The translations under genes were made by a program, and so were the position numbers. 6,580 nucleotides of DNA from Caldisericota bacterium (GTDB taxonomy: Bacteria; CAIJMQ01; JAADFP01), in NCBI GenBank assembly GCA_013152825.1, contig JAADFP010000058.1, positions 1-6,580 on the forward strand, written 5' to 3'. The notes beneath the pieces are model-generated. The model saw only the letters and a list, made by a program, of their open reading frames with translations. It was not told where the DNA came from and made no database searches. Positions within the stretch are counted from its first letter, which is position 1; every line of letters starts with the position of its first letter. Of the stretch, positions 1 through 5,770 are shown piece by piece.

Positions 1-568
1 CAAGATAACATTGAGGGCAATAATCAGCTATATATTCTGTTAATTTTAGACCTTTGTTCGTATATGAACGTATTCCACTTAAACTTTTTATCTTTGTAAC
101 AAAAGGATATGATGCCTGCTGTAAGCTCTTAATCCTAGACTTAAATTTTCTACTGCAGAAGAAGCAGGTTTTATTTCCCTCTTTTAAATTCTCATAAATT
201 GTTGATATTATACTTTCCGTTTTATCCTTATCAAAAATATCTTCTTTAAAAGCAACTTTGCCACCTATTTTCTTTTTTTCTTGGATAAGTATATGGTCCT
301 TTTTTACTTCTTTTCTTTCTCCCGTACCCTTATCCTCTACATTAACTATCATATCTTCAATTTTACTCTTGATAGCATTGCTTAACAATTTAGTGAATTC
401 GTTCTTGTTAGCAAAATGATAGTTTAATCCGAAGGGAGTAATGTCCACCTTTTTAACAACATCTTCTTCGTCGTCCTCATTTAATCTTTTAATAATTTTT
501 GAAAATGTAGCTAACCCATTATCTAACCATACATCACTAAATTTCTGAGTAATAAATTTCGACTCCAT
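1..568 (-). CDS. cas8b1: Cas8-like large subunit of type I CRISPR Cascade (CXXC-CXXC, Cst1/Cas8b1-like), N-terminal part
   Basis: Reading the minus strand from ATG at 568 gives 189 codons without a stop, running off the left edge, so the C-terminus is missing. Residues 14-24 (W-L-D-N-G-L-A-T-F-S-K) match the D-x-G-x-A motif near the N-terminus of Cst1/Cas8 proteins. Two zinc-finger-like CXXC pairs follow: C135-F-F-C138 and C184-P-Q-C187, with Y154-P155-F156 and a Gly between them, the layout of the Cas_CXXC_CXXC family. In type I systems this subunit binds the crRNA 5' end and recognises the PAM; that role is family knowledge. The segment is rich in Lys, Glu, Ile and Asn and very AT-rich (about 23-32% GC in lines counted by hand, against about 38-47% in the helicase gene), suggesting a different origin. 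Start is uncertain: ATG568 has only AAGGG two bases away, while a good AAGGAG (595-600) sits 8 nt before an in-frame ATA at 584-586. Cas7 and Cas5 would be expected beyond the left edge. The family call is by recognition, not search. Confidence 0.72.
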   Translation of the reverse strand, partial: MESKFITQKFSDVWLDNGLATFSKIIKRLNEDDEEDVVKKVDITPFGLNYHFANKNEFTKLLSNAIKSKIEDMIVNVEDKGTGERKEVKKDHILIQEKKKIGGKVAFKEDIFDKDKTESIISTIYENLKEGNKTCFFCSRKFKSRIKSLQQASYPFVTKIKSLSGIRSYTNKGLKLTEYIADYCPQCYL

Positions 569-710
569 TTCCCTTATCTCTTCTATCTTTACTTCTCCTT
601 CCTTCTTTTATTTTCCCTTTCCCTTCTGGGTTTCGATCGAGGATGCGGATGCAGTAAGGTTATGATACGAGAAATATTTTAAAAATAGACAATAAAACAT
701 TTCTGCCTTT

Positions 711-738
711 ATCTTACCATAAAATATGATTTTGGCAA
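711..738 (-). promoter_or_regulatory. Possible sigma70-type promoter for the cas8-like gene
   Basis: On the minus strand TTGCCA (733-738) is followed after 16 nt by TAAGAT (711-716). The -35 box matches 5 of 6 consensus bases and the -10 box 4 of 6. Transcription would begin near 704 and leave a long purine-rich leader of about 135 nt before ATG568. AT-rich DNA yields such pairs by chance, so this is a weak call. Confidence 0.35.
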
Positions 739-760
739 AATTTTTTCTTAATCCTCCAAT

Positions 761-783
761 ACTTACACCTCGGGGGTGGAAGT
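761..783. repeat. 23-nt imperfect palindrome between the divergent promoters
   Basis: The left arm ACTT-A-CACC (761-769) and right arm GGTG-G-AAGT (775-783) are complementary except for one A/G mismatch, around a TCGGG centre. It lies between the putative cas8 promoter and the toxin-antitoxin promoter, where an operator for both could sit. It has no T-run beside it on either strand that would make it an intrinsic terminator. What binds it is unknown. Confidence 0.45.
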
Positions 784-800
784 AGTGGTTATTTCCTTGT

Positions 801-829
801 TTGACAGAATTCTTGAATTAAGGTATCCT
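801..829 (+). promoter_or_regulatory. Sigma70-type promoter of the toxin-antitoxin operon
   Basis: A perfect -35 box TTGACA (801-806) is followed after exactly 17 nt by TATCCT (824-829). Transcription would start near 836, so the mRNA leader before the antitoxin would be very short and the AAGGAGG ribosome binding site would lie at its very 5' end. Confidence 0.6.
808..819. promoter_or_regulatory. Candidate autoregulatory operator inside the toxin-antitoxin promoter
   Basis: AATTC (808-812) and GAATT (815-819) form a perfect inverted repeat with a TT centre, placed between the -35 and -10 boxes. AbrB/MazE-type antitoxins commonly bind palindromes over their own promoter, so repression by the antitoxin or the antitoxin-toxin complex is plausible. 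This is inferred from position only. Confidence 0.35.
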
Positions 830-835
830 TACAAC

Positions 836-842
836 AAGGAGG
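836..842 (+). promoter_or_regulatory. Ribosome binding site AAGGAGG of the antitoxin
   Basis: A full-strength AAGGAGG lies 9 nt before ATT at 852, the best-placed codon in the antitoxin frame. No ATG, GTG or TTG in that frame is near it. The only nearby TTG (857-859) is in another frame and reaches a stop after four more codons, so this site decides the start call. Confidence 0.6.
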
Positions 843-851
843 TGGTGTAAG

Positions 852-1091
852 ATTCTTTGCAAAAAGACCTATAAAAATCAGATTACTCTACCGAAGAAGA
901 TATCAGATCGATTTAAGGGAGTGGAATATTTCGAGGTAGCAGTGAAGGAGGAGAAAATTGTGCTTACTCCGGTAAAATTCCAACCTTTATCCGAGCCTTC
1001 CCTGGAAAAAATCAGGAAGAAGATGTCTGCCTTGGGAATTGGAGAGAAGGATATAAAAGAAGCTATTCGCTGGGCAAGGAAAAATAAGTGA
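852..1091 (+). CDS. AbrB/MazE-like antitoxin, partner of the PIN toxin; unusual ATT start or frameshift
   Basis: The frame ending in TGA at 1089-1091 encodes about 79 residues. The N-terminal third, K8-N-Q-I-T-L-P-K-K-I17 followed by E25-Y-F-E-V29 and K35-I-V-L-T-P-V41, is a swapped-hairpin AbrB/MazE DNA-binding domain. The charged C-terminal tail (to R-W-A-R-K-N-K) would wrap the toxin. Its stop overlaps the toxin's GTG start (GTGA at 1088-1091), typical of coupled antitoxin-toxin pairs. The frame is open only from 822 and holds no ATG, GTG or TTG before the domain. ATT852, 9 nt after AAGGAGG, gives an N-terminus of normal length and is the start chosen. Alternatively, one extra A in the A-run at 861-865 would have broken a gene starting at TTG857; removing it gives M-Q-K-T-Y-K-N-Q-I-T. 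That TTG is 14 nt from the ribosome binding site, which is long. Family call is good; the start is uncertain. Confidence 0.75.
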   Translation: MLCKKTYKNQITLPKKISDRFKGVEYFEVAVKEEKIVLTPVKFQPLSEPSLEKIRKKMSALGIGEKDIKEAIRWARKNK

Positions 1092-1504
1092 AGTTTAGAA
1101 TTGTTCTGGACACAAACATAGTAATTTCTGCGCTTCTTTTTTCAAGAAGAACCGGGCTTCTGGTAAATTATTGGAAAGAGAAGAAATTTATTTTCCTGCT
1201 TTCGCGGGAAGTTTTAGAAGAGTATATCCGCGTACTTTCCTATCCCAAATTTAACTTGAAAGAGGAAGAGATAAAGTTTCTTATCCAGAGAGAAATTCTT
1301 CCCTATGTAGAAATTACTCAGGTGAAATCAAGGGTAGAGATGATAAAGGATGATCCTGAGGACAACAAGTTTCTTTCTCTGGGAGTTGATGGAAAAGCCG
1401 ATTATATTGTCAGCGGAGATAGTCATCTTCTATCACTGGGGAATTATTCAGGAGTTGAGATAATCTCCCTGAACACTTTTCTGGAGAAATTATCTAATGA
1501 GTAA
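1088..1504 (+). CDS. PIN-domain endoribonuclease toxin (COG1569-like)
   Basis: This 138-residue protein is a single PIN domain of normal length for the family. The acidic metal-binding residues are all in place: D8 in V-L-D-T-N-I, E44/E45 in S-R-E-V-L-E-E-Y, D92 in D-P-E-D-N-K-F, and D111 in S-G-D-S-H-L-L. PIN toxins are Mg2+/Mn2+-dependent ribonucleases that cut specific RNAs (tRNA, rRNA or mRNA sites, depending on the family) when the antitoxin is degraded. The intact active site suggests a working toxin. It starts with GTG at 1088, overlapping the antitoxin stop by 3 nt, so translation is probably coupled and driven by the promoter at 801-829. Its last 11 nt overlap the end of the convergent DUF4139 gene. 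The RNA target cannot be read from the sequence. A housekeeping, non-toxin PIN role is the main alternative but is unlikely with the paired antitoxin. Confidence 0.92.
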   Translation: MKFRIVLDTNIVISALLFSRRTGLLVNYWKEKKFIFLLSREVLEEYIRVLSYPKFNLKEEEIKFLIQREILPYVEITQVKSRVEMIKDDPEDNKFLSLGVDGKADYIVSGDSHLLSLGNYSGVEIISLNTFLEKLSNE

Positions 1505-3167
1505 CATAAACTTTATATTTATAGGTTATATTAATTTCTTCTCTCGCTTTAAGAGGTATCTGCCACGAAATAACTGACTTGTAATTGACTCCTTTTAATC
1601 CTTCAGCAATCTTTTCTACTTTTCCTTGATGGCTCACCTCTATGACTTCACCAGTTAATTTCTTTTTGACTTCCATAGTCACATCTTTATCTTTAGAATT
1701 TTTGATGTATAGCTCACCTTTTACCGTCACCAGGTCGTAGGAACGGCGATATAACCTGACATCTCGTTCTCTATCTATTTCGTATTCATGCCTGTCGGTC
1801 TTAATATCAGTGGCTACGGTTAATTTCAAGTTTGTCTTTGCACCTTTAGGTGTATATTCGATAATATCCTGTGCAATCGGTTTCCACCCCCTCACTGTAA
1901 GAGCTGGGGCTGTGGTCCAGGGATATGCAGTGGAATTGGTGAGTTTTATGGAATGCCAGACTTGCTCCCTTTCTTTTTTCTTCTGCCCAGTGCGATAATA
2001 GCCCCGCATGTCTACTTCTATTGTATCTGGAATTTCCCATTCGTATATGTGTTTATAATTAACTTCATCAGAAAAGATATGGTAATACGCTCTTTCTCCC
2101 TTTTTTAAGCTGATACCTTTTTTATTGTAAAGAAAAAGGTCTTCTTCAGATGCTCCAGGTAATCCCTTAATAGCTGTATAGGTATAATCCAGGGAAGGAA
2201 TCCTTTCTTCTCGTCTTGCAAAGGAAACGCTCTGGCTCATGACATTTGCCAGTCTATTGTATTCTCTCGGTCTTCTACCACTCGCTCCTAAGGCCGCGAT
2301 AAATTGGGTTAGAGTTTCTTCTAACGCCATAGGAGATAGGATATCAGCGTATGTAAAGTTTGGATAACCAACTACGAAGAAAACATCTACATTTTTTAAG
2401 TCCTCTATGTCATTGATAATGGTTGCTTTCATAGTTATTCTCGCTTTTTCAGGTTCTTCAATATTTATGAGATAACTGGGAATCCAGCTGATACCTTTTT
2501 CTAAATAGGCCAAGCTTAACCTTGCTTTCTTTTTTCGGGTAGCTATTTTAAACTTTATTCTTTTGGCTTTTTCTCTGCTAATAAATTTAGTGGAACAGCG
2601 AGCGGGAAATTCTATCTCCGAAATTCTATTCTTATTCAGGGCTACCTCACCATTTTTTGTCTGGAGTATTACCATGGTAGCCAGTTTTGGCTGGCGATAG
2701 GAAGGAGTATAGCTCCTGCGGTAGTTATACCGAATTGTATCTTCTTCTGGTGTTCTATTTTCGGGTACTGATTTAATTCTACCTTCTATAGTCTTATCCC
2801 CAAAAGTTATTACCACTTTTTTCCCAACATTAGCTTTAAGCAGCTCTTCTATGGAGATTGTTTCAGTTTCTTTGTTAATTTCCTCTTTAAAACCTATTGC
2901 TTCTTCTAAATTGACATTTTTGTCCAGGGTCCCAATCCACACAGAGCCCAGGGTTGCATTCGGTACATATTCTGTCACAGCCCACCCATCCCGCAGGCGA
3001 ACCTCTCCCTCTCGCACAAAAAAGCCAAGGCCGTTTTTGAAGATAGCCACGGCCTTAACTTCTGTATTTAATACTGGAAGATTGGTTTCTCCTGCTAAAG
3101 AAGAAGAGACCATGAGAAAAGAGGAGAGAAGACCTAATAAGATAAATACCCTTATCCCTTTTAACAC
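1494..3167 (-). CDS. Exported DUF4139-domain protein of unknown function
   Basis: The 557-residue product begins with a clear Sec signal peptide: positive K3/R6, a hydrophobic core at 7-20, and a likely cut after S-L-A25. There is no lipobox cysteine and no second membrane segment, so it should be free in the periplasm or outside the cell. Residues from about 200 to the end resemble DUF4139: G225-I-S-W-I-P-S-Y232, a region predicted as beta strands, and the closing K-A-R-E-E-I-N-I-T-Y-K-Y-K-V strand. The N-terminal part (37-70, 115-135) looks like a separate beta-rich region. A Tyr/Arg-rich insertion (146-160) joins the two. GTG at 3167 is chosen because AAGGGGG lies 6 nt before it and the signal peptide begins there. 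The domain's biochemical role is not established, and nothing links it to the CRISPR genes. Its promoter is probably at 3225-3253. It ends in TAG inside the last codons of the convergent toxin gene. Confidence 0.75.
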   Translation of the reverse strand: MLKGIRVFILLGLLSSFLMVSSSLAGETNLPVLNTEVKAVAIFKNGLGFFVREGEVRLRDGWAVTEYVPNATLGSVWIGTLDKNVNLEEAIGFKEEINKETETISIEELLKANVGKKVVITFGDKTIEGRIKSVPENRTPEEDTIRYNYRRSYTPSYRQPKLATMVILQTKNGEVALNKNRISEIEFPARCSTKFISREKAKRIKFKIATRKKKARLSLAYLEKGISWIPSYLINIEEPEKARITMKATIINDIEDLKNVDVFFVVGYPNFTYADILSPMALEETLTQFIAALGASGRRPREYNRLANVMSQSVSFARREERIPSLDYTYTAIKGLPGASEEDLFLYNKKGISLKKGERAYYHIFSDEVNYKHIYEWEIPDTIEVDMRGYYRTGQKKKEREQVWHSIKLTNSTAYPWTTAPALTVRGWKPIAQDIIEYTPKGAKTNLKLTVATDIKTDRHEYEIDRERDVRLYRRSYDLVTVKGELYIKNSKDKDVTMEVKKKLTGEVIEVSHQGKVEKIAEGLKGVNYKSVISWQIPLKAREEINITYKYKVYVTH

Positions 3168-3173
3168 TTTATA

Positions 3174-3180
3174 CCCCCTT
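3174..3180 (-). promoter_or_regulatory. Ribosome binding site AAGGGGG deciding the GTG start of the DUF4139 gene
   Basis: On the minus strand AAGGGGG differs from AAGGAGG by one base and lies 6 nt before GTG at 3165-3167. It supports the GTG start, which places the signal peptide at the very N-terminus. Confidence 0.6.
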
Positions 3181-3224
3181 TAAATTGTTTTCTCAAATTA
3201 ACCAGGGAAACGCTACCCAGGAAA

Positions 3225-3253
3225 ATACTAACACTAAAAGGATGTTTTTACAA
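3225..3253 (-). promoter_or_regulatory. Possible promoter of the DUF4139 gene
   Basis: TTGTAA (3248-3253) and TAGTAT (3225-3230) on the minus strand are 17 nt apart; each matches 4 of 6 consensus bases. Transcription would start about 50 nt upstream of GTG3167. If real, the DUF4139 gene is transcribed apart from cas6-pif1. Confidence 0.35.
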
Positions 3254-3319
3254 AAATATTCTTGCCTGTTGTAATACTAATTCTCCAGAAGAGAGAAAAG
3301 TCGGAGTAGGAAGAATGAT

Positions 3320-3347
3320 AGTGCATAGTAAACAGTAAGCAGTATAA
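3320..3347. repeat. Short degenerate heptad tandem array (consensus AGTRAAY), 4 units
   Basis: Four consecutive 7-bp units can be read: AGTGCAT, AGTAAAC, AGTAAGC and AGTATAA. The middle two are identical to units of the longer array at 5771-5840 and lie in the same orientation. It sits only 7 bases beyond the helicase stop codon, so the two arrays bracket the cas6-helicase pair. No palindrome or target-site duplication is evident. Confidence 0.6.
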
Positions 3348-3354
3348 AGCTTGC

Positions 3355-4971
3355 TTAACTTATATCACGAGAAAGATTTGCCGCTATATGTTCTATTTCC
3401 AGAATTCTATCCACCCGGAAAACACGGGTATCTCTCCTATCGCAGCAGAAGGCTTCTACTCCCAGGAATGGCTTGTCCAGGTAAGTCATCTCCCCTACTC
3501 TCAGGGGTTTAATGATTCTATTTGATTTTTCGTCGTTTGGCTTGAGGTAGGTTATTTTGAGGGGATTGTTTTTTTCTATTGCCTGGTTAATAATTTTTAC
3601 TTTTTCTTCCACCGGCAGGTCCCTTTCTGAAATTTTATACTGATATCTGGTAATGAAATCCACTATTTCCCTGTCCATGAATATGTGTCTTTTCTCTATG
3701 GGTCTGCGCAGGATTATTCCATCAAGTGTTCTACATCTACTTAAGGCCACATAAATCTGCCCGTAGGCAAAAATCCCTCCGCTCACATCTATTATTACCC
3801 GGTCAAAGGTTTTTCCCTGGCTTTTATGAATGGTTATTGCCCAGGCAAGTTTCAGAGGATACTGAATGAAGTGCCCGATAACTTTTGCCTCCAGGTTCTT
3901 GGTTTTGGGGTTAAGCTGAAAATGGAAAAGTTCCCACTTGTAGGGATAAACCTCTTCTATATTTCCTTCCGGGAGCTCTACCCTGATAATATCTTCTCCC
4001 TCTTCTTCCCTGTTTATTATTTCTACCACCCGGCCAATCGTCCCATTTACCCATCTTCCATATTCATCATTGTTCAAAAGCATTACCTGAGACCCCACTT
4101 TGATTTTCAGCTCCAGGTCTGTGGGCAAGTATTTTTCATCAAATTTTCCTTCCAGCACCCCGTGATAGACATGTAACTCTGCTTTTATTCTGTCTAGCTG
4201 TCCATGATTTATTTTCGCCGCCAGTTTATTGGTTGAGGTAAGGTAGATGTAGTAGTCAAGATGGTTAAGGTCTATATCCGGATTTACTCTCTGGTTGATA
4301 ATTTCCAACTCTTTCTCAGTGATTGTGTTGTTGCGAATAGCACTTAACAATTTTATAAATTGCTTATCTTTCTGGCGGTAGACTTTTTGCAGCTCGACAA
4401 ATTCCATATCCAGCTGCTCGAATGCCCTGGCAGCAAAGAAGTAGGAGCTTTTGTAGAAGGAGTTAAAAATCTCTTTTTCTTTTCTCAGAACCACGGGGGG
4501 AAGCTGGTATAAGTCTCCGATAAATACCATCTGTATTCCACCGAAGGGTAAATCAGGATCTCTTCCGTTCAATCGCAAGAATGTATCCACGCAATCCAGT
4601 AAATCCGCTCTCACCATGGAGATTTCGTCAATAATTATGGTGTCTATTTTCTGGTAAATCTGGGCAAATTTCTTTGATTTTATCTTTTTTATTTTTTCCA
4701 GGGTAGTATTGGGTTTGAAGCCAAAAAAGGAGTGGATAGTTTCTCCCTTAACGTTAACCGCAGCTACTCCGGTGGGAGCCAGCACCACTACCTTTTTTTG
4801 GGTCTTTCGCCGAAAGTAGTCAAGCAGAGTGGATTTTCCCGTACCCGCTCTTCCAGTAATAAGCACATTTTTTGAGGTGTTTTCTAAAAGGCCTAATGCT
4901 TTTTTGAATTCTTTGTTTATTTCAACTGTTACGGGAGGGTTTGTTTCCGGAGAAAATTCCTCTTTATTCAT
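3355..4971 (-). CDS. pif1: PIF1-family SF1B DNA helicase with C-terminal WYL domain
   Basis: The 538-residue product carries the PIF1/RecD-like helicase motifs in order: Walker A G40-R-A-G-T-G-K-S47, motif Ia A65-P-T-G-V-A-A71 with G76-E-T-I-H-S-F-F83, Walker B D115-E-I-S-M-V120, motif III G152-D-L-Y-Q-L-P-P-V160, I-H-K-S-Q-G-K-T-F before the C-terminal core, and Y407-V-A-L-S-R-C-R414 (motif VI). All catalytic residues are present, so it should be an ATP-driven 5'-to-3' helicase; PIF1 enzymes unwind G-quadruplexes and RNA-DNA hybrids. About residues 458-528 form a WYL-like domain (K-I-T-Y, then F-L-G-V-E-A-F-C, then R516-x-F-R519-x-D-R522), a ligand- or nucleic-acid-binding fold. In the Thermotoga elfii PIF1 homologue the WYL domain was reported to bind ssDNA. 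ATG4971 is preferred over the ATG 20 codons upstream (5031) because GGGGA lies just before it and family similarity begins after it. It overlaps cas6 by 8 nt, so translation is probably coupled. Confidence 0.93.
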   Translation of the reverse strand: MNKEEFSPETNPPVTVEINKEFKKALGLLENTSKNVLITGRAGTGKSTLLDYFRRKTQKKVVVLAPTGVAAVNVKGETIHSFFGFKPNTTLEKIKKIKSKKFAQIYQKIDTIIIDEISMVRADLLDCVDTFLRLNGRDPDLPFGGIQMVFIGDLYQLPPVVLRKEKEIFNSFYKSSYFFAARAFEQLDMEFVELQKVYRQKDKQFIKLLSAIRNNTITEKELEIINQRVNPDIDLNHLDYYIYLTSTNKLAAKINHGQLDRIKAELHVYHGVLEGKFDEKYLPTDLELKIKVGSQVMLLNNDEYGRWVNGTIGRVVEIINREEEGEDIIRVELPEGNIEEVYPYKWELFHFQLNPKTKNLEAKVIGHFIQYPLKLAWAITIHKSQGKTFDRVIIDVSGGIFAYGQIYVALSRCRTLDGIILRRPIEKRHIFMDREIVDFITRYQYKISERDLPVEEKVKIINQAIEKNNPLKITYLKPNDEKSNRIIKPLRVGEMTYLDKPFLGVEAFCCDRRDTRVFRVDRILEIEHIAANLSRDIS

Positions 4972-5710
4972 TTCTTCCCCATATCTCCCAGCAACCAAAA
5001 CCCTGTGAATTTCTGGCACCAAGCCCCGCATCGTAGGAAAGCTGTATAAGCCTGGGATCTCCTACTATCTCGTAAATCCCCATCCACCCTTTAATGACGG
5101 TTTCTTTGTAGATAATCACTTTTTCATGAAATGGTTTAATGTTATAAGGCGTTATTCTAAATTCCAGACCAGAAGCAGGTTTCTCTCCATAAACCAGGCA
5201 GTATTTCTTCTCAAGATTTTTCTTTATCAGTTCGTTAAATTCATTTTCTAAGGGAGAATAGTAGTACGTTTTTTTTGAGCCGTCGGCTTTCATAAGTGTA
5301 CTGCGAATTGTTATGGGAGAAAGCATCTTTGCATAAACTCTATCAGGGAAATTCGGCCTGGGAAAAACATTTATAGAGGCAATGAAAACTTTGTTTGTAT
5401 GCAAACGGAACTCCTCCCCCTTGAGAATACCCTCCGCCACACTCTGCAAAATTTCATGCTTCGGTGATGAAATAACCAACTTCACCGGAGAATTGAAAAT
5501 AAACTTTCCCTTTTCTTCCTTGAATTTACCCATAAGACGGGAAAAGGTAAAAAGTTTGAATCTTCTTTTCTGGTAGAGAAATCCTTCTTCGTGGAGAAAT
5601 TTTCTGAGAGTGGGTGCCAGCAAAGAATAAATAAACCCCTGCAAGATATGATTATGATGCACGGGAAGAATTAAATTTCTTTCAGAACCAAAGTCTATTA
5701 CCAGCCGCAT
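4964..5710 (-). CDS. cas6: Cas6 CRISPR RNA endoribonuclease
   Basis: The 248-residue length and sequence features fit Cas6, the RAMP-fold nuclease that cuts CRISPR precursor RNA within each repeat to give crRNAs. The N-terminal half has L15-P-V-H-H-N-H-I-L-Q-G-F-I-Y28, then F38-L-H40-E-E-G43 and K52-L-F-T-F-S-R-L59. By analogy with Pyrococcus furiosus Cas6, Y28, H40 and a Lys among K48/K52 are the likely catalytic triad, so the enzyme looks active. The C-terminal glycine-rich loop G229-L-G-A-R-N-S-Q-G-F-G-C240 is the family hallmark and would contact the repeat RNA. ATG5710 has GAGG 5 nt upstream. The TAA lies inside the start of the helicase gene. No other cas gene adjoins it: the nearest is the cas8-like fragment about 4.4 kb away, and there is no repeat array in the window, so its substrate must lie elsewhere. 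No convincing -35 box is seen upstream. Confidence 0.93.
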   Translation of the reverse strand: MRLVIDFGSERNLILPVHHNHILQGFIYSLLAPTLRKFLHEEGFLYQKRRFKLFTFSRLMGKFKEEKGKFIFNSPVKLVISSPKHEILQSVAEGILKGEEFRLHTNKVFIASINVFPRPNFPDRVYAKMLSPITIRSTLMKADGSKKTYYYSPLENEFNELIKKNLEKKYCLVYGEKPASGLEFRITPYNIKPFHEKVIIYKETVIKGWMGIYEIVGDPRLIQLSYDAGLGARNSQGFGCWEIWGRNE

Positions 5711-5770
5711 TATTTCCTCTATATAGCTTATTTTACCCTAAAGAAAAAGATAATTAAATTTTTGTTTTTT

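Larger units (their letters stand above)
569..851. other. Divergent intergenic region between cas8-like gene and toxin-antitoxin pair
   Basis: This gene-free 283 bp separates the minus-strand cas8-like gene from the plus-strand antitoxin. From the cas8 side it holds an almost pure purine tract on the minus strand (about 569-627), an 8-bp palindrome TCGATCGA (633-640), a tandem GGATGC pair (641-652), a weak minus-strand promoter (711-738), a 23-nt imperfect palindrome (761-783), a good plus-strand promoter (801-829) and the antitoxin ribosome binding site. No CRISPR repeat or RNA gene is seen. Confidence 0.7.

Noticed and set aside
633..652. TCGATCGA followed by tandem GGATGC as part of a degenerate CRISPR repeat or tRNA T-arm
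   Set aside because: No second copy and no cloverleaf around it; too short to support either call.
2851..3183. 110-codon plus-strand frame opposite the DUF4139 gene
   Set aside because: Antisense shadow over the signal peptide and N-terminal domain; the real gene is supported by its ribosome site and domain.
3347..3356. AAGC-TT-GCTT palindrome at the helicase stop as terminator
   Set aside because: A 4-bp stem with a 2-nt loop and no T-run on the minus strand is not a credible terminator.
3826..4176. 116-codon plus-strand frame opposite the helicase gene
   Set aside because: Antisense to conserved helicase sequence, with no family features.
4972..5031. Upstream ATG giving the helicase 20 more residues
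   Set aside because: This extension lies wholly inside cas6, shows no helicase-family similarity, and ATG4971 has a good ribosome site just before it.
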